This document shows positions 1 through 9,195 of a stretch of DNA of 64,000 nt, piece after piece (position 1 is the first letter of the stretch; each line of letters begins with the position of its first letter). Location of the stretch: the NCBI GenBank assembly GCA_946615865.1, contig CAMOIJ010000005.1, positions 1 through 64,000 on the forward strand. Direction: 5' to 3'. Source of the DNA: an uncultured Lachnospiraceae bacterium. GTDB taxonomy: Bacteria > Bacillota > Clostridia > Lachnospirales > Lachnospiraceae. The translations under genes were made by a program, and so were the position numbers. The notes below the pieces were generated by a model that worked only from the letters and a program-made list of their open reading frames with translations, did not search any database and was not told the DNA's origin.

Positions 1-2
1 AC

Positions 3-2651
3 GGCGTAAACGAACTTCGCGAAATGTTCCTGAAGTTCTTTGAGAGCAAGGGACATCTGAGAATGAACAGCTTCTCATTGGTCCCTCACAATGACAAGAG
101 CCTTCTGATCATCAACTCCGGAATGGCTCCCTTAAAGCCCTATTTCACAGGGGAAGAGATCCCGCCCAGGCGGCGCGTGACCACCTGCCAGAAGTGCATC
201 CGCACAGGCGACCTTGAAAATGTAGGCAAAACAGCGCGTCACGGCACTTTCTTCGAGATGCTCGGAAACTTCTCTTTCGGCGACTATTTCAAGAAAGAAT
301 CTATTCCGTGGGCATGGGAGTTTTTGACCGAGTGGGTCGGCCTCGATCCCGAGAGACTCTATCCTTCCGTTTACGAAGGCGATGACGAAGCCTATAACAT
401 CTGGCTCAACGACATGCACATCCCGGCTGAGCGCATCTACAAGTTCGGCAAGGAAGACAACTTCTGGGAGCACGGCTCAGGTCCCTGCGGCCCCTGCACC
501 GAGATCTACTATGACCGCGGCGAGAAGTGGGGGAACGGTCCCGAGGACGTCATGGGCGGCGAAGGCGACCGCTTCATGGAAGTATGGAACGTCGTATTCT
601 CCCAGTTCAACAACGACGGACACGGCAACTACACTGAGCTCGAGCACAAGAACATCGACACAGGCATGGGCCTGGAGCGTCTGGCAGTAGCTGTTCAGGA
701 CGTAGCTTCCCTGTTTGACGTGGATACTGTCCGCGCGCTCAGAGATGAAGTATGCGCGCTTGCAGGCTGCGAGTACGGCAAAGATCACGAGACGGATGTC
801 TCCGTGCGTATCATCACAGACCACATCCGCAGCGCGACCTTCATGATCTCCGACGGTATCATGGCGAGCAACGAGGGCAGGGGATATGTTCTCCGCCGTC
901 TGATTCGCCGCGCGATCCGTCAGGGCAGAAAGCTCGGCATCAAGGATGCTTTCATGACAAAGCTCGCGGAAGCCGTCATCGAGGGATCCAAGAGCGGTTA
1001 TCCTGAACTCGAGGAGAAGAAAGTATTCATCCTCAAGAACCTGGCCATCGAGGAAGAGCGCTTCGCTAAGACAATTGACCAGGGTCTCGATATTTTGGCA
1101 GGAATGATGGAGAAACTTCGCGCAGAGGGCAAAACACAGCTCTCCGGCGACGACGCGTTCCTTCTCTATGACACATACGGATTCCCGATCGACTCCACAC
1201 AGGACGTCCTTGAGGAGAACGGTTTCACAGTTGATACCGAAGGCTTTGAGAAGGCAAGAGCAGAGGCCCGTGAGAAATCCAAGGGCAGCTGGATCAAGAC
1301 TTCCATGAGCGGCAAGGAAGCCACTGTCTATGATCAGATGGATGCTTCCTGCAACTCCGAGTTCGACGGCTATGACAAGCTCGTTCAGGACAGCGAGATC
1401 ATTGCGCTGGCAGAGCTTCATGATGCAGCTGATGAAGAGCCCGATTCTGTTGCCGAGGCAGTGACAGACGGCATGCGCGCTGCGATCATTACAAAGGAAA
1501 CTCCTTTCTACGGCACCATGGGCGGTCAGGTCGGCGATATCGGCGAGATCGTATGCGGAAAGAGCACTTTCAAGGTTGAGAAGACTGAGCATGTAGCAGG
1601 CTCCAAGATCGCGCACATCGGCGTGGTGACAAGCGGCATGTTCAAGATGGGCGATGTGGTCACTCTGAAAGTCGATGCGAAGAACCGCCGCGATATCTGC
1701 AGAAACCACAGCGCTACGCACCTTATGCAGAAGGCGCTCCGCGTAGTCCTCGGCACTCATGTTGAGCAGAAGGGCTCCTATCAGGATGCGAACCGCACAA
1801 GATTCGACTTCAGCCACTTCCAGGCTATGACTGCTGATGAGATCAAGGCTGTTGAAGATCTTGTCAACGAGAAGATTTCAGAAGGTCTCGATGTCAAGAC
1901 CGCGATCATGGGCATTGAAGACGCCAAGAAGAGCGGCGCAATGGCTCTGTTCGGCGAGAAATACGGCGACGAAGTCCGCGTAGTAAAGATGGGCGAATTC
2001 TCCACCGAGCTCTGCGGCGGAACACATGTAAAGAACACAAGCCAGATCGGCCAGTTCAAGATCCTGTCCGAGAACGGCGTCGCGGCAGGCGTCCGCAGAA
2101 TTGAGGCGCTGACCGGCGACAATGTACGCGCTTACTATGAGGATCTTGAGAAGAAGATGCATGAGGCGGCTGCCATGGTCAAGGCAACTCCTGACACATT
2201 GGCTGACCACATCAGGAAGCTTCAGGATGAGCTCAAGGCTGTCAAGAGCGAGAACGAGTCCCTCAAGGCCAAGGAAGCGCAGAACGCTCTCGGCGACGTC
2301 ATGGACAAGGTAGTGGAGATCAAGGGCGTGAAGTTCCTGGCTTCCTCCGTCAAGGATGTCGACATGAACGGACTCCGCGACCTGGGCGACCAGCTTAAGG
2401 AGAAACTCGGCAGCGGCGTGATCCTTCTCATCTCAGAGAAGGGCGGCAAGGTCAACCTGATGACCATGGCGACAGACGATGTAGTCAAGAAGGGAGCTCA
2501 TGCGGGCAACCTCATCAAAGCGATCGCCAAGGAAGTCGGCGGTGGCGGCGGCGGACGTCCCACTATGGCACAGGCGGGCGGCAAGAACCCTGCGGGCATT
2601 GACAGTGCTCTGAATGCGGCTCCGGCTGTTCTGGAAGGCATGATCAAATAA
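3..2651 (+). CDS. alaS: Alanyl-tRNA synthetase, 5' partial
   Basis: Charges tRNA-Ala with alanine in the cytoplasm and edits mischarged tRNA. The frame is open to the window edge: codons before the first ATG (nt 24) read GVNELREMFLKFFESKGH, the usual AlaS N-terminal helix, so the true start lies just upstream. The catalytic core includes SLVPHNDKSLL and TCQKCIRTGDLENVGKT. The editing domain carries NHSATHL near nt 1705 and CGGTHV near nt 2012, which supply the zinc ligands. A coiled linker follows, then the C-Ala domain ending in VGGGGGGRPTMAQAGG. About 880 residues are visible, close to the full family length. A strong terminator follows. Any T-box leader would lie outside the window. Confidence 0.97.
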   Translation, partial: GVNELREMFLKFFESKGHLRMNSFSLVPHNDKSLLIINSGMAPLKPYFTGEEIPPRRRVTTCQKCIRTGDLENVGKTARHGTFFEMLGNFSFGDYFKKESIPWAWEFLTEWVGLDPERLYPSVYEGDDEAYNIWLNDMHIPAERIYKFGKEDNFWEHGSGPCGPCTEIYYDRGEKWGNGPEDVMGGEGDRFMEVWNVVFSQFNNDGHGNYTELEHKNIDTGMGLERLAVAVQDVASLFDVDTVRALRDEVCALAGCEYGKDHETDVSVRIITDHIRSATFMISDGIMASNEGRGYVLRRLIRRAIRQGRKLGIKDAFMTKLAEAVIEGSKSGYPELEEKKVFILKNLAIEEERFAKTIDQGLDILAGMMEKLRAEGKTQLSGDDAFLLYDTYGFPIDSTQDVLEENGFTVDTEGFEKARAEAREKSKGSWIKTSMSGKEATVYDQMDASCNSEFDGYDKLVQDSEIIALAELHDAADEEPDSVAEAVTDGMRAAIITKETPFYGTMGGQVGDIGEIVCGKSTFKVEKTEHVAGSKIAHIGVVTSGMFKMGDVVTLKVDAKNRRDICRNHSATHLMQKALRVVLGTHVEQKGSYQDANRTRFDFSHFQAMTADEIKAVEDLVNEKISEGLDVKTAIMGIEDAKKSGAMALFGEKYGDEVRVVKMGEFSTELCGGTHVKNTSQIGQFKILSENGVAAGVRRIEALTGDNVRAYYEDLEKKMHEAAAMVKATPDTLADHIRKLQDELKAVKSENESLKAKEAQNALGDVMDKVVEIKGVKFLASSVKDVDMNGLRDLGDQLKEKLGSGVILLISEKGGKVNLMTMATDDVVKKGAHAGNLIKAIAKEVGGGGGGRPTMAQAGGKNPAGIDSALNAAPAVLEGMIK

Positions 2652-2666
2652 TCATCTGAATTGTGA

Positions 2667-2713
2667 GACCGGTGCACCGGGAACCATGTGATTCCCGGTA
2701 CGCCGGTCTTTTG
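2667..2713 (+). terminator. Rho-independent terminator after alaS
   Basis: A 17-bp near-perfect stem (GACCGGTGCACCGGGAA with TTCCCGGTACGCCGGTC) has a short loop and is followed by TTTTG, 15 nt after the alaS stop codon. Confidence 0.85.
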
Positions 2714-2875
2714 TCGTTCACGCGGTTCGATCCTGCAGATTCTTCTAAAACATGTGCGGTGCTTCAAAAATAAACGCTATTTGCATTATTTTGGTGCTAA
2801 GCTGCACAGATTAGTGTTAAAATAAGATTCGTGGCGCGGTGAGGGCGCACAAATACAGTTTAGAAAGCAAACTAT

Positions 2876-3406
2876 ATGAATATTACGGTTTATTTAGGCT
2901 CTGCCTCGGGTAATCATCCCGGGTATGCACAGGAAGTCATCAAACTCGGAACATGGATCGGAAAGTCAGGTCATCGGCTGATCTACGGCGGAAGCAGGAT
3001 CGGACTTATGGGTGAACTGGCGGAAGCGGTCCTTCAGGCGGGCGGCGAAGTCATCGGTATTGAACCGGGATTTTTCGTGGACAGCTGCCTGCAGCATGAC
3101 GGGATCACACAGCTCATCGTCACAGAGACAATGGCGGAGAGAAAAGAGAAGCTGATCGCATACGGGGACGCCTATATCGCATTTCCCGGGGGAACAGGGA
3201 CACTTGAAGAGATCTCAGAGGTGATGTCCCAGGTGAGGCTGGGTCACAACGATAAGCCATGTATTGTTTTTAATCTCAACGGTTATTATGAACCCCTTCG
3301 GCAGATGCTGGACGTCATGGTCCGGGAGGGATTTTTGGACGAGGAGAGCAGGAGCAGTTTCCTGTTTCTGCCGGATGTAGAGAGTATAGCGCGGGCGCTT
3401 GAATAA
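2876..3406 (+). CDS. LOG family (TIGR00730) Rossmann-fold protein
   Basis: This 176-residue protein belongs to the LOG/TIGR00730 family. Characterised members are cytokinin riboside 5'-monophosphate phosphoribohydrolases that release a base from a nucleoside monophosphate; the substrate in Clostridia is unknown. The family motif PGGTGTLEE is intact near residue 102, preceded by the Rossmann glycines GGSRIGLMGELA. The length is typical. The ribosome binding site is weak (AGAAAGCAAAC). It is the first gene after the alaS terminator and lies 32 nt before the AAA+ ATPase gene, so co-transcription is likely. The family assignment is firm and the reaction is inferred. Confidence 0.88.
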   Translation: MNITVYLGSASGNHPGYAQEVIKLGTWIGKSGHRLIYGGSRIGLMGELAEAVLQAGGEVIGIEPGFFVDSCLQHDGITQLIVTETMAERKEKLIAYGDAYIAFPGGTGTLEEISEVMSQVRLGHNDKPCIVFNLNGYYEPLRQMLDVMVREGFLDEESRSSFLFLPDVESIARALE

Positions 3407-3438
3407 AGCCCGGACGGCAGGAGGAAAGGAGAGCGCAG

Positions 3439-4887
3439 GTGGATAAGAGAACTAAGAAAGACCTTGAAAGACTTAACGAGCTTACAAACAGAGAGAAGGA
3501 TCTGCTCAAGGGCCTGTACGGAGATATGTTCGGCTCATCGATCAGGAAGAAGTCAAAAGATATCTTCGAGGATACAGATTCCTCCCGGAAGCCGTCTGCA
3601 GCCGAACTTCTTGATCAGGCAAGACGGAAACGCCCCGATCCCTTAGAGGACGCGAAGAAGGCCCTCAGGGAGGCACAGGACCTGATGTCCCGCACAGAGG
3701 AGATCGCCCAGAATATGGACGAATCCAATAAAAAGAAGATGGAAGAGCTCATGAAGCTGACCAATGAGACCGGGGAAGTGAGACCTGTCGGGATGCCTCA
3801 GGGCGCTTCTAAGGGCGGAGAGTCCGCAGTTGCGGCGGGCGGCCCGGGTCCCGAGGGACAGGAAGAGGAGCAGAAGCCTCAGGAGCCTGAGAAAGATCCC
3901 ATGGAGGAACTGGAATCTCTCGTCGGCCTTACGACGATCAAGGATGACGTCAAGGAACTCATGGCATTTGTCAAAATACAGAAAATGAGAAGCGATGCCG
4001 GTCTCAGATCAGTACCTGTATCTCTTCATCTGGTCTTTACAGGCAATCCCGGAACAGGCAAGACTACTGTCGCCAGGATCATCGGAAGGCTCTACAAGCA
4101 GATCGGCGTGCTCTCCAAGGGACAGCTCGTCGAGGTGGACCGCTCCGGCCTTGTGGCGGGCTATGTCGGACAGACCGCCCTCAAGACCCAGGAACAGATC
4201 AAGAAGGCTATGGGAGGTGTTCTGTTTATTGATGAAGCATACGCGCTTGCACAGAAAGACGACGCCTTTGGCCAGGAAGCCATAGACACAGTCCTCAAAG
4301 CCATGGAAGATCACAGAGACGACCTGGTCGTCATTGTCGCGGGCTACACAAAGCCGATGGAAAAGTTCATTAACAGCAATCCCGGCCTGAAATCCCGTTT
4401 CAACAAGTATTTCGAATTCCCGGACTATACCATTGATGAACTGGAAGCGATCTTCTATCTGAACTGTCAGAAATATGACTATGTTGTGGAAGAGGACGCG
4501 AAGAAGCAGATCCGCGCCCGCATTATCGGACGGAAGATGATGAGGCAGGAGAATTTTGCCAACGCGCGCGAAGTTCGCAACATGTTCGAGGACATCATCA
4601 CAAACCAGGCCCGCCGCGTCGCAGCTATGGAGAATCCGACCCACGACGATATGATGAAGATCACGATCGAGGACCTGTCCGACGACATCGGCGACAAGAC
4701 GGATACCAAGGAACTGGAGAAGATGATGGAAGCTGCTAAGGATGTGAGAGTCACAGAACTCGAGATGCCCGGCGGCGAGTCTGCAGTCGGAGATTCCGCA
4801 GCAGAGAAGACGGCAGATGCTGCGGCAGAAAATACAGAGAATACGGAAACCACCGAAGCGGCACAAAACACAGATACAGAGGAATGA
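3439..4887 (+). CDS. CbxX/CfxQ-type AAA+ ATPase (SpoVK-like)
   Basis: A 482-residue AAA+ ATPase of the CbxX/CfxQ family, whose members include rubisco activases and sporulation SpoVK. GTG start with AGGAAAGGAG upstream. The N-terminal 150 residues are charged and probably helical or disordered. The AAA module follows from about residue 155, with Walker A GNPGTGKTT (about 201-209), the pore-like segment SGLVAGYVGQTA, and Walker B VLFIDEAY (261-268). The last 50 residues are a low-complexity Ala/Glu/Thr tail. There is no rubisco or spore gene nearby, so the client is unknown. The next gene, 10 nt downstream, is a TPR/SEC-C protein that could be an adaptor (inference). Confidence 0.88.
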   Translation: MDKRTKKDLERLNELTNREKDLLKGLYGDMFGSSIRKKSKDIFEDTDSSRKPSAAELLDQARRKRPDPLEDAKKALREAQDLMSRTEEIAQNMDESNKKKMEELMKLTNETGEVRPVGMPQGASKGGESAVAAGGPGPEGQEEEQKPQEPEKDPMEELESLVGLTTIKDDVKELMAFVKIQKMRSDAGLRSVPVSLHLVFTGNPGTGKTTVARIIGRLYKQIGVLSKGQLVEVDRSGLVAGYVGQTALKTQEQIKKAMGGVLFIDEAYALAQKDDAFGQEAIDTVLKAMEDHRDDLVVIVAGYTKPMEKFINSNPGLKSRFNKYFEFPDYTIDELEAIFYLNCQKYDYVVEEDAKKQIRARIIGRKMMRQENFANAREVRNMFEDIITNQARRVAAMENPTHDDMMKITIEDLSDDIGDKTDTKELEKMMEAAKDVRVTELEMPGGESAVGDSAAEKTADAAAENTENTETTEAAQNTDTEE

Positions 4888-4897
4888 GCGGCAGATT

Positions 4898-6202
4898 ATG
4901 GCAGAACAAAGAGACGGAATGATCACTGTGCGCAGTGATCTCCACGATTATATGGAACAGATCGACCAGTACACGGCACAGCTGCCGCTGACGATCAGGG
5001 AACAGATGAGACAGGCTCTCTACAGAGAGTATGACGGCGATTACGCGGGTCAGGAGAAACTCTGCAGAGAGATGCTGGAGGTATTGCCGGACAGTGCCGA
5101 CGTGCTCTCCATGCTGGGCAGGTGCCTGATGTCCCAGGGACGTTACGATGAGGCGAGGGAATATCTGGAGAAGGCAGCGGAAGCAGATCCGGATGACCAG
5201 AACACGATCATCAGCCTCGGACAGGCCTGCCACGCGCAGAAGGATTATAAGAAAGCCGTGGAACTGCTTGGTGGTATCTTCCCTCCTAAGGACTACCATC
5301 CATTCTACTATACGGTATACGCAGAAAGTCTCGAGAGCCTGGGGCAGAGAGAAAAGGCCAGGGACATGTACCGCAAAGAGATCTCGATCTGGGAAGAATC
5401 CCGTATCGTCCGCTCCGTGGAGATCCTGGACGGCTGCTTCGTCCGGACGCTCTATCTGGACGCCATTCTGGGCGCAATGGAGCTCACAGTGGATATGGGA
5501 GTTTACAAACGATTTCTCGCGACTGTTACCATGGATGCAGTTATGCAGAGAAAGCTGGCACAGAATATCTCTTATCTGAGTACAGCGCTGACAGTACGCA
5601 CTTTCCGCATTCCCTTCCGTTCTCTGGTCAGGGAGATCGAGGAACAGGGCTATCTTTTGGACAGTGAGCACTATCCCATCATAGAGAACGCATACCGCTC
5701 GGTGGAGTCCTATGAATATCACGAGGATAATGCTGTGAGCGCCATGATGGAGAGTTTCCTCTCCGCGGAGAGTAGAGCGCCCATGGCGGGAGACAAGGAT
5801 GCGGACAACAATGACAGACTTACTGTGCTGTCCTATGAGTGGTACATGACCAGATACATAGAGAACCACGGAGAAGAACTGCTCTATGTCTCTGAGAAAT
5901 ATCCTCACACATATATCAGAGCCGTCACATTCCTGGATCAGCTGCAGACTCTGGGAGCCGAAGGCATGAGAAACGCGATCCTGGACAAACTGGAGACTTT
6001 CGATGAGATCAAAGTGCCCAGAGCAGCTTTGGAAGCAGGCATGGAAGAAGCCTATCAGAAAGCCCTGAAGCGGAAAAAAGAGCCGGTTTATCTTACGGAA
6101 GGCAATGTGACCTATAAGAGAAGCGGCAAGAAGATCCTTCCCAACGATCCCTGCCCGTGCGGCTCCGGAAAGAAATATAAGAAGTGCCACGGGAGAAAGT
6201 GA
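4898..6202 (+). CDS. TPR protein with C-terminal SEC-C zinc motif
   Basis: About 434 residues. The frame extends upstream into the AAA+ gene, but the ATG at 4898 (MAEQRDG) is preferred because it lies just after that gene's stop; no strong ribosome binding site is visible. Residues of about 30-120 form tetratricopeptide repeats (DSADVLSMLGRCLMSQGRYD, then DDQNTIISLGQACHAQKDYK). The middle is helical with no motif I recognise. The last 20 residues are a SEC-C motif, CPCGSGKKYKKCH, a zinc-binding tail first known from SecA. SEC-C tails are found on many unrelated proteins, so the function is unassigned. Co-directional and close-packed with the AAA+ gene. Confidence 0.82.
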   Translation: MAEQRDGMITVRSDLHDYMEQIDQYTAQLPLTIREQMRQALYREYDGDYAGQEKLCREMLEVLPDSADVLSMLGRCLMSQGRYDEAREYLEKAAEADPDDQNTIISLGQACHAQKDYKKAVELLGGIFPPKDYHPFYYTVYAESLESLGQREKARDMYRKEISIWEESRIVRSVEILDGCFVRTLYLDAILGAMELTVDMGVYKRFLATVTMDAVMQRKLAQNISYLSTALTVRTFRIPFRSLVREIEEQGYLLDSEHYPIIENAYRSVESYEYHEDNAVSAMMESFLSAESRAPMAGDKDADNNDRLTVLSYEWYMTRYIENHGEELLYVSEKYPHTYIRAVTFLDQLQTLGAEGMRNAILDKLETFDEIKVPRAALEAGMEEAYQKALKRKKEPVYLTEGNVTYKRSGKKILPNDPCPCGSGKKYKKCHGRK

Positions 6203-6210
6203 ATCACCGA

Positions 6211-6510
6211 ATGAAAATAGACCCGAAAGAACTGTACTCGATCAGTTTTTATGAATATGGCGAGGCATATTATGGCAGCTGCGGCGGAACACGGTACAGG
6301 CTGGCCAGAGAGCCTCTGAAGAATGTCCATTACACTCCTGTTGACCAGAGAGACCCTGCGGTCCTTCTGGCGACAGTGTGGCCGGAGCCGTACGCTTACG
6401 GCGCGGCGGACCCTGAAACAATGACGAGCAGCGAATTCGAGTTTTCGGCAGAGGGACTTGCCGCGGCGGCGGAATGGCTTAACGGCAGGATTACTGCGGA
6501 AGAAGAGTGA
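6211..6510 (+). CDS. Hypothetical protein, 99 residues
   Basis: Family not recognised. The ATG at 6211 (MKIDPKELYSISFYEYG) has GGGAGAAAG about 12 nt upstream, inside the end of the preceding gene; an in-frame ATG at 6184 is less likely because it overlaps that gene. The protein is soluble, rich in Tyr, Ala and Glu, and has no signal peptide or membrane segment. It is packed between the TPR/SEC-C gene and the metallo-beta-lactamase-fold gene, two nt from the latter, which suggests a shared transcript. Confidence 0.65.
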   Translation: MKIDPKELYSISFYEYGEAYYGSCGGTRYRLAREPLKNVHYTPVDQRDPAVLLATVWPEPYAYGAADPETMTSSEFEFSAEGLAAAAEWLNGRITAEEE

Positions 6511-6512
6511 GT

Positions 6513-7184
6513 ATGAAGATAACACACATATATCACAGCGGTTTTGTGATCGAACTTGAGAGTACAGTGCTGATCTTTGACTGGTACTCGGGGGAACTGC
6601 CGGATTTTGACCCGGGCAAAAAAGTGTTCGTCTTCGTGACTCACGGACACGCGGATCACTATTCCTCCAGGATATGGACGCTTCGCGGAATGTATCAGAA
6701 TATCTGCTACATTTTGGACTGCTGTACGGCACCGGAGCAGAAGGGAGATAATATCTTCCATGTACAGCCCGGAAGGCATTACAGGATCAGAAATACACTT
6801 GTCTATGCGATCCGGTCCAACGACGAGGGAGTAGCTTATGTTGTCAGCGCGGAAGGATACAATTTCTTCCACGCCGGAGATCTCAACATATGGCACTGGA
6901 AGGATTCACAGGACGATCAGAACGCCTATTCTCTTAAGATCTTCCGAAGGCAGATCGAGAAGATCAGCAGCTGGTGCTTCGACGCGGCGATGATCCCGCT
7001 TGACCCAAGACTTGAGGACAACGCCCCGAACGCGATCATCGAATTCATGAGCACAGTGGAGTGCAGGCATCTGTTCCCGATGCACTACTGGAACCGGCGG
7101 GAAGAAGCGGCCGGGTACCTCAAAGACACAAGGCTGGATCCTTACAGGGATCATATTTGTTTTCTGAGGAAAATAGAAGTATGA
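6513..7184 (+). CDS. Metallo-beta-lactamase-fold hydrolase
   Basis: 223 residues from the ATG at 6513; a GTG two codons upstream is possible but sits too close to the GGAAG ribosome binding site. The HxHxDH motif is present as HGHADH (residues 44-49), and a later Asp/His pair is seen in FFHAGDLNIWHW. Near the C-terminus CRHLFPMHYWNR provides another His. This resembles the UlaG/YcjG-like branch of the MBL fold, whose members hydrolyse phosphodiesters or lactones, but the substrate cannot be read from the sequence. Last gene of the close-packed group that begins with the AAA+ ATPase. Confidence 0.85.
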   Translation: MKITHIYHSGFVIELESTVLIFDWYSGELPDFDPGKKVFVFVTHGHADHYSSRIWTLRGMYQNICYILDCCTAPEQKGDNIFHVQPGRHYRIRNTLVYAIRSNDEGVAYVVSAEGYNFFHAGDLNIWHWKDSQDDQNAYSLKIFRRQIEKISSWCFDAAMIPLDPRLEDNAPNAIIEFMSTVECRHLFPMHYWNRREEAAGYLKDTRLDPYRDHICFLRKIEV

Positions 7185-7209
7185 AACAAGCCTCCAAAAC
7201 ACCATTGTT

Positions 7210-7238
7210 TTGACGAATCGGGCTATAACTGCTATTCT
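7210..7238 (+). promoter_or_regulatory. Sigma-A type promoter for lipoprotein-scpA
   Basis: TTGACG (7210-7215), 17-bp spacer, TATTCT (7233-7238), about 39 nt before the lipoprotein start. It begins a new transcription unit after the MBL gene. Confidence 0.7.
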
Positions 7239-7276
7239 AAAAACAATGACAGAAGTTCTGGTATAGGAGGATGGAG

Positions 7277-8068
7277 ATGAGTAAGAGATTAATAACAGTA
7301 CTTGTGACTGTTTTTTCAGTTATGCTTCTGGCAACCGGCTGTAACTCTGATAAAAAGGCGGTTACAGAGTCTGTTGAAGGCTTCCTGAACGCTATGGTCG
7401 CTAACGACATGGAGAAGGCTTCCCAGTACGCCACGGAAGATTTCATGAAAAGCGATACTATGAAATTAATGCAGCCGGACTATCTCGCCGACACATTCTA
7501 TTCGGCTATGGGAATCGAGAAGGATGATCTGGATGAGAAAGCGCAGAACGCGGTCAACGAATACGTTAAGGATGTAGTGGATAAGGCCTATAAGAGTTTT
7601 GAGATCCAGGATATCAAGGTGCAGGAAGAGACTGCTGCTGTCACGGCCAGGATCACTCTGGGATATAATCCCGATGCTTCTTCGAATGTGTCAGATGATA
7701 CGGGCGAGTTGATCAGTGCGTATCAGACTGAGCACTACGATGAACTCATAACTATCTATACTGAAGAGGGCGAGAAGGCAATGAATAAAAAGATCTATAA
7801 TGATCTGATCCCCATTGTCATCAGCAAGATGCAGGAAGCTCTTGAGAGCAGCGAGCCTTCCGAAGAGAAAACAATCCTCTCGCTCGTAAAGAAAGATGGG
7901 AAATGGCTTGTGACGGATCTGGAGGAAAACAGACCCGGAGCAGCGGCCGGCGATACTGCTGCAGAGGCAGGAGACGGAAATACTGCTGAAGAGAAGCCTG
8001 AAGCCGGAGAAACCGCTGACAAGGCGGCCGCAGCAGAGGCAACAACTCAGGAGGAGACTGCCAAGTAA
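7277..8068 (+). CDS. Lipoprotein with NTF2-like (DUF4878/DUF5105-type) region
   Basis: 263 residues. The ATG at 7277 is chosen over the one at 7271 because AGGAGG ends at 7270, giving correct spacing only for 7277. The lipoprotein signal MSKRLITVLVTVFSVMLLATGC has lipobox LATGC, so the mature protein is predicted to be anchored outside the membrane. The body (VEGFLNAMVANDMEKASQY) resembles secreted NTF2-like domains such as DUF4878/DUF5105. The last 40 residues are Ala/Glu-rich low complexity. Its stop overlaps the scpA start (TAATG), so translation is coupled to a chromosome-segregation gene although the protein looks unrelated. Confidence 0.85.
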   Translation: MSKRLITVLVTVFSVMLLATGCNSDKKAVTESVEGFLNAMVANDMEKASQYATEDFMKSDTMKLMQPDYLADTFYSAMGIEKDDLDEKAQNAVNEYVKDVVDKAYKSFEIQDIKVQEETAAVTARITLGYNPDASSNVSDDTGELISAYQTEHYDELITIYTEEGEKAMNKKIYNDLIPIVISKMQEALESSEPSEEKTILSLVKKDGKWLVTDLEENRPGAAAGDTAAEAGDGNTAEEKPEAGETADKAAAAEATTQEETAK

Positions 8069-9192
8069 TGCCTATACCTCTTAAACTGCAGGTGTTCGAA
8101 GGCCCGATGGACCTTCTGATGCATCTGATCGAGAAAAACAAAATTGACATTTATGACATACCTATTGTCACGATCACCGATCAGTATCTGGAATATGTAA
8201 GGCAGATGGAACACAGCGACATGAACGTCACCAGCGAGTTCCTTGTCATGGCCGCGACACTTCTCGATATTAAGAGCCGTATGCTCCTTCCCAGAGAGGA
8301 AGATGAGGAGGGCGAAGAAGAGGATCCCAGAGATGAACTGGTGAGACGTCTTCTGGAGTACAAAATGTACAAGTTCATGTCGGAGGAACTCAGGGAAAAG
8401 AGCCGGCATGCAGGTTTGAGCTATTTCAGAGAACAGGATCTTCCGGAGGAGGTGCGCAGCTACGTGCCTCCTCTCAATTATGAAGAGTTGATCGGGGATC
8501 GGACGGCGCAGAGCCTCAGAAACGTATTCGCCGATGTGATGAAGCGCAGGAAGAGCCGCGTCGATCCCATAAGAAGCGGGTTCGGAAAGATCCACAGGGA
8601 AGTGATCAGCGTCGCTGACAAAACTCTCTATATCCGGGCCTATCTCCAGAGCCATCCCCATGCGGACTTCAGGGAGATGCTCGAACTCGAGGACAGCAAG
8701 GAAGAGATCATCGTGACATTTCTTGTGATCCTTGAACTAATGAAGCACCAGAAGATCCGCATCACCCAGGAGGAGGCTTTCGGGAAGATCCTCATTGACC
8801 TCGTGGATCCGGAGGAGGACAGTTCCGCGGAGGACAGTTCCGCGGAGGCGGAGCCGCTTCCTGAAGAACCTGAACTGACACCTGAGCTGACGATGCCCGA
8901 ACCGATTATGATTGAACCGGAACCGGAAGAGCCGGCATCGGAGCAGGAACAAATACCGGAAGAACCCAAACCTGAGCCGGAATCGGAACCGGAAGAACCT
9001 GCACCTGTGGAAAAGAGACACCTGGTCCACAGACCAAGGCTTGGAAGATATGGGATTGGAAGCCTTGCATCCCGGTTTACGGCAAGAAGATCGCGCGGGG
9101 ATCTGTATCGCAGAGCCAGGGGGAACAGGATCTGGAAGAGAAAGAGGAACAGAAGCCGTGTGCTGAGGCGGATCCGGAAGGATAAACGTTAG
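8068..9192 (+). CDS. scpA: Segregation and condensation protein A
   Basis: ScpA is the kleisin that bridges SMC heads in the bacterial condensin. The N-terminus LQVFEGPMDLLMHLIEKNKI and the DIKSRMLLP segment are diagnostic. ATG overlaps the upstream stop, with CAGGAGGA as ribosome binding site. The kleisin core ends near residue 250 (ILIDLVDPEED), the normal family length. About 120 extra residues follow: a Pro/Glu-rich stretch, then an Arg-rich end. From nt 8976 to the TAA at 9183-9185 the -1 frame is also open and reads as an acidic continuation ending EEKEEQKPCAEADPEG, so the Arg-rich end may be a frameshift artefact or a real frame change. scpB is not adjacent but at 29957. Confidence 0.93.
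   Translation: MPIPLKLQVFEGPMDLLMHLIEKNKIDIYDIPIVTITDQYLEYVRQMEHSDMNVTSEFLVMAATLLDIKSRMLLPREEDEEGEEEDPRDELVRRLLEYKMYKFMSEELREKSRHAGLSYFREQDLPEEVRSYVPPLNYEELIGDRTAQSLRNVFADVMKRRKSRVDPIRSGFGKIHREVISVADKTLYIRAYLQSHPHADFREMLELEDSKEEIIVTFLVILELMKHQKIRITQEEAFGKILIDLVDPEEDSSAEDSSAEAEPLPEEPELTPELTMPEPIMIEPEPEEPASEQEQIPEEPKPEPESEPEEPAPVEKRHLVHRPRLGRYGIGSLASRFTARRSRGDLYRRARGNRIWKRKRNRSRVLRRIRKDKR
8815..8844 (+). repeat. 15-bp tandem repeat in scpA
   Basis: GAGGACAGTTCCGCG occurs twice in tandem, encoding EDSSA twice, at the junction between the ScpA core and its low-complexity tail. It probably arose by replication slippage. Confidence 0.85.
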
Positions 9193-9195
9193 AGT

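Noticed and set aside
477-1817. Long open frame of 446 codons antisense to alaS
   Set aside because: It lies wholly inside a well-conserved synthetase gene, has no homology I recognise and no ribosome binding site; long antisense frames are common in GC-rich-third-position genes.
2791-2823. Possible promoter TTGGTG ... TAAAAT before the LOG-family gene
   Set aside because: The spacer is 21 bp, too long for a normal sigma-A promoter; only the -10 is plausible.
4751-6190. 479-codon open frame on the minus strand opposite the TPR/SEC-C gene
   Set aside because: The + strand gene has clear TPR and SEC-C motifs; the minus frame reads as His/Leu/Val-rich shadow sequence.
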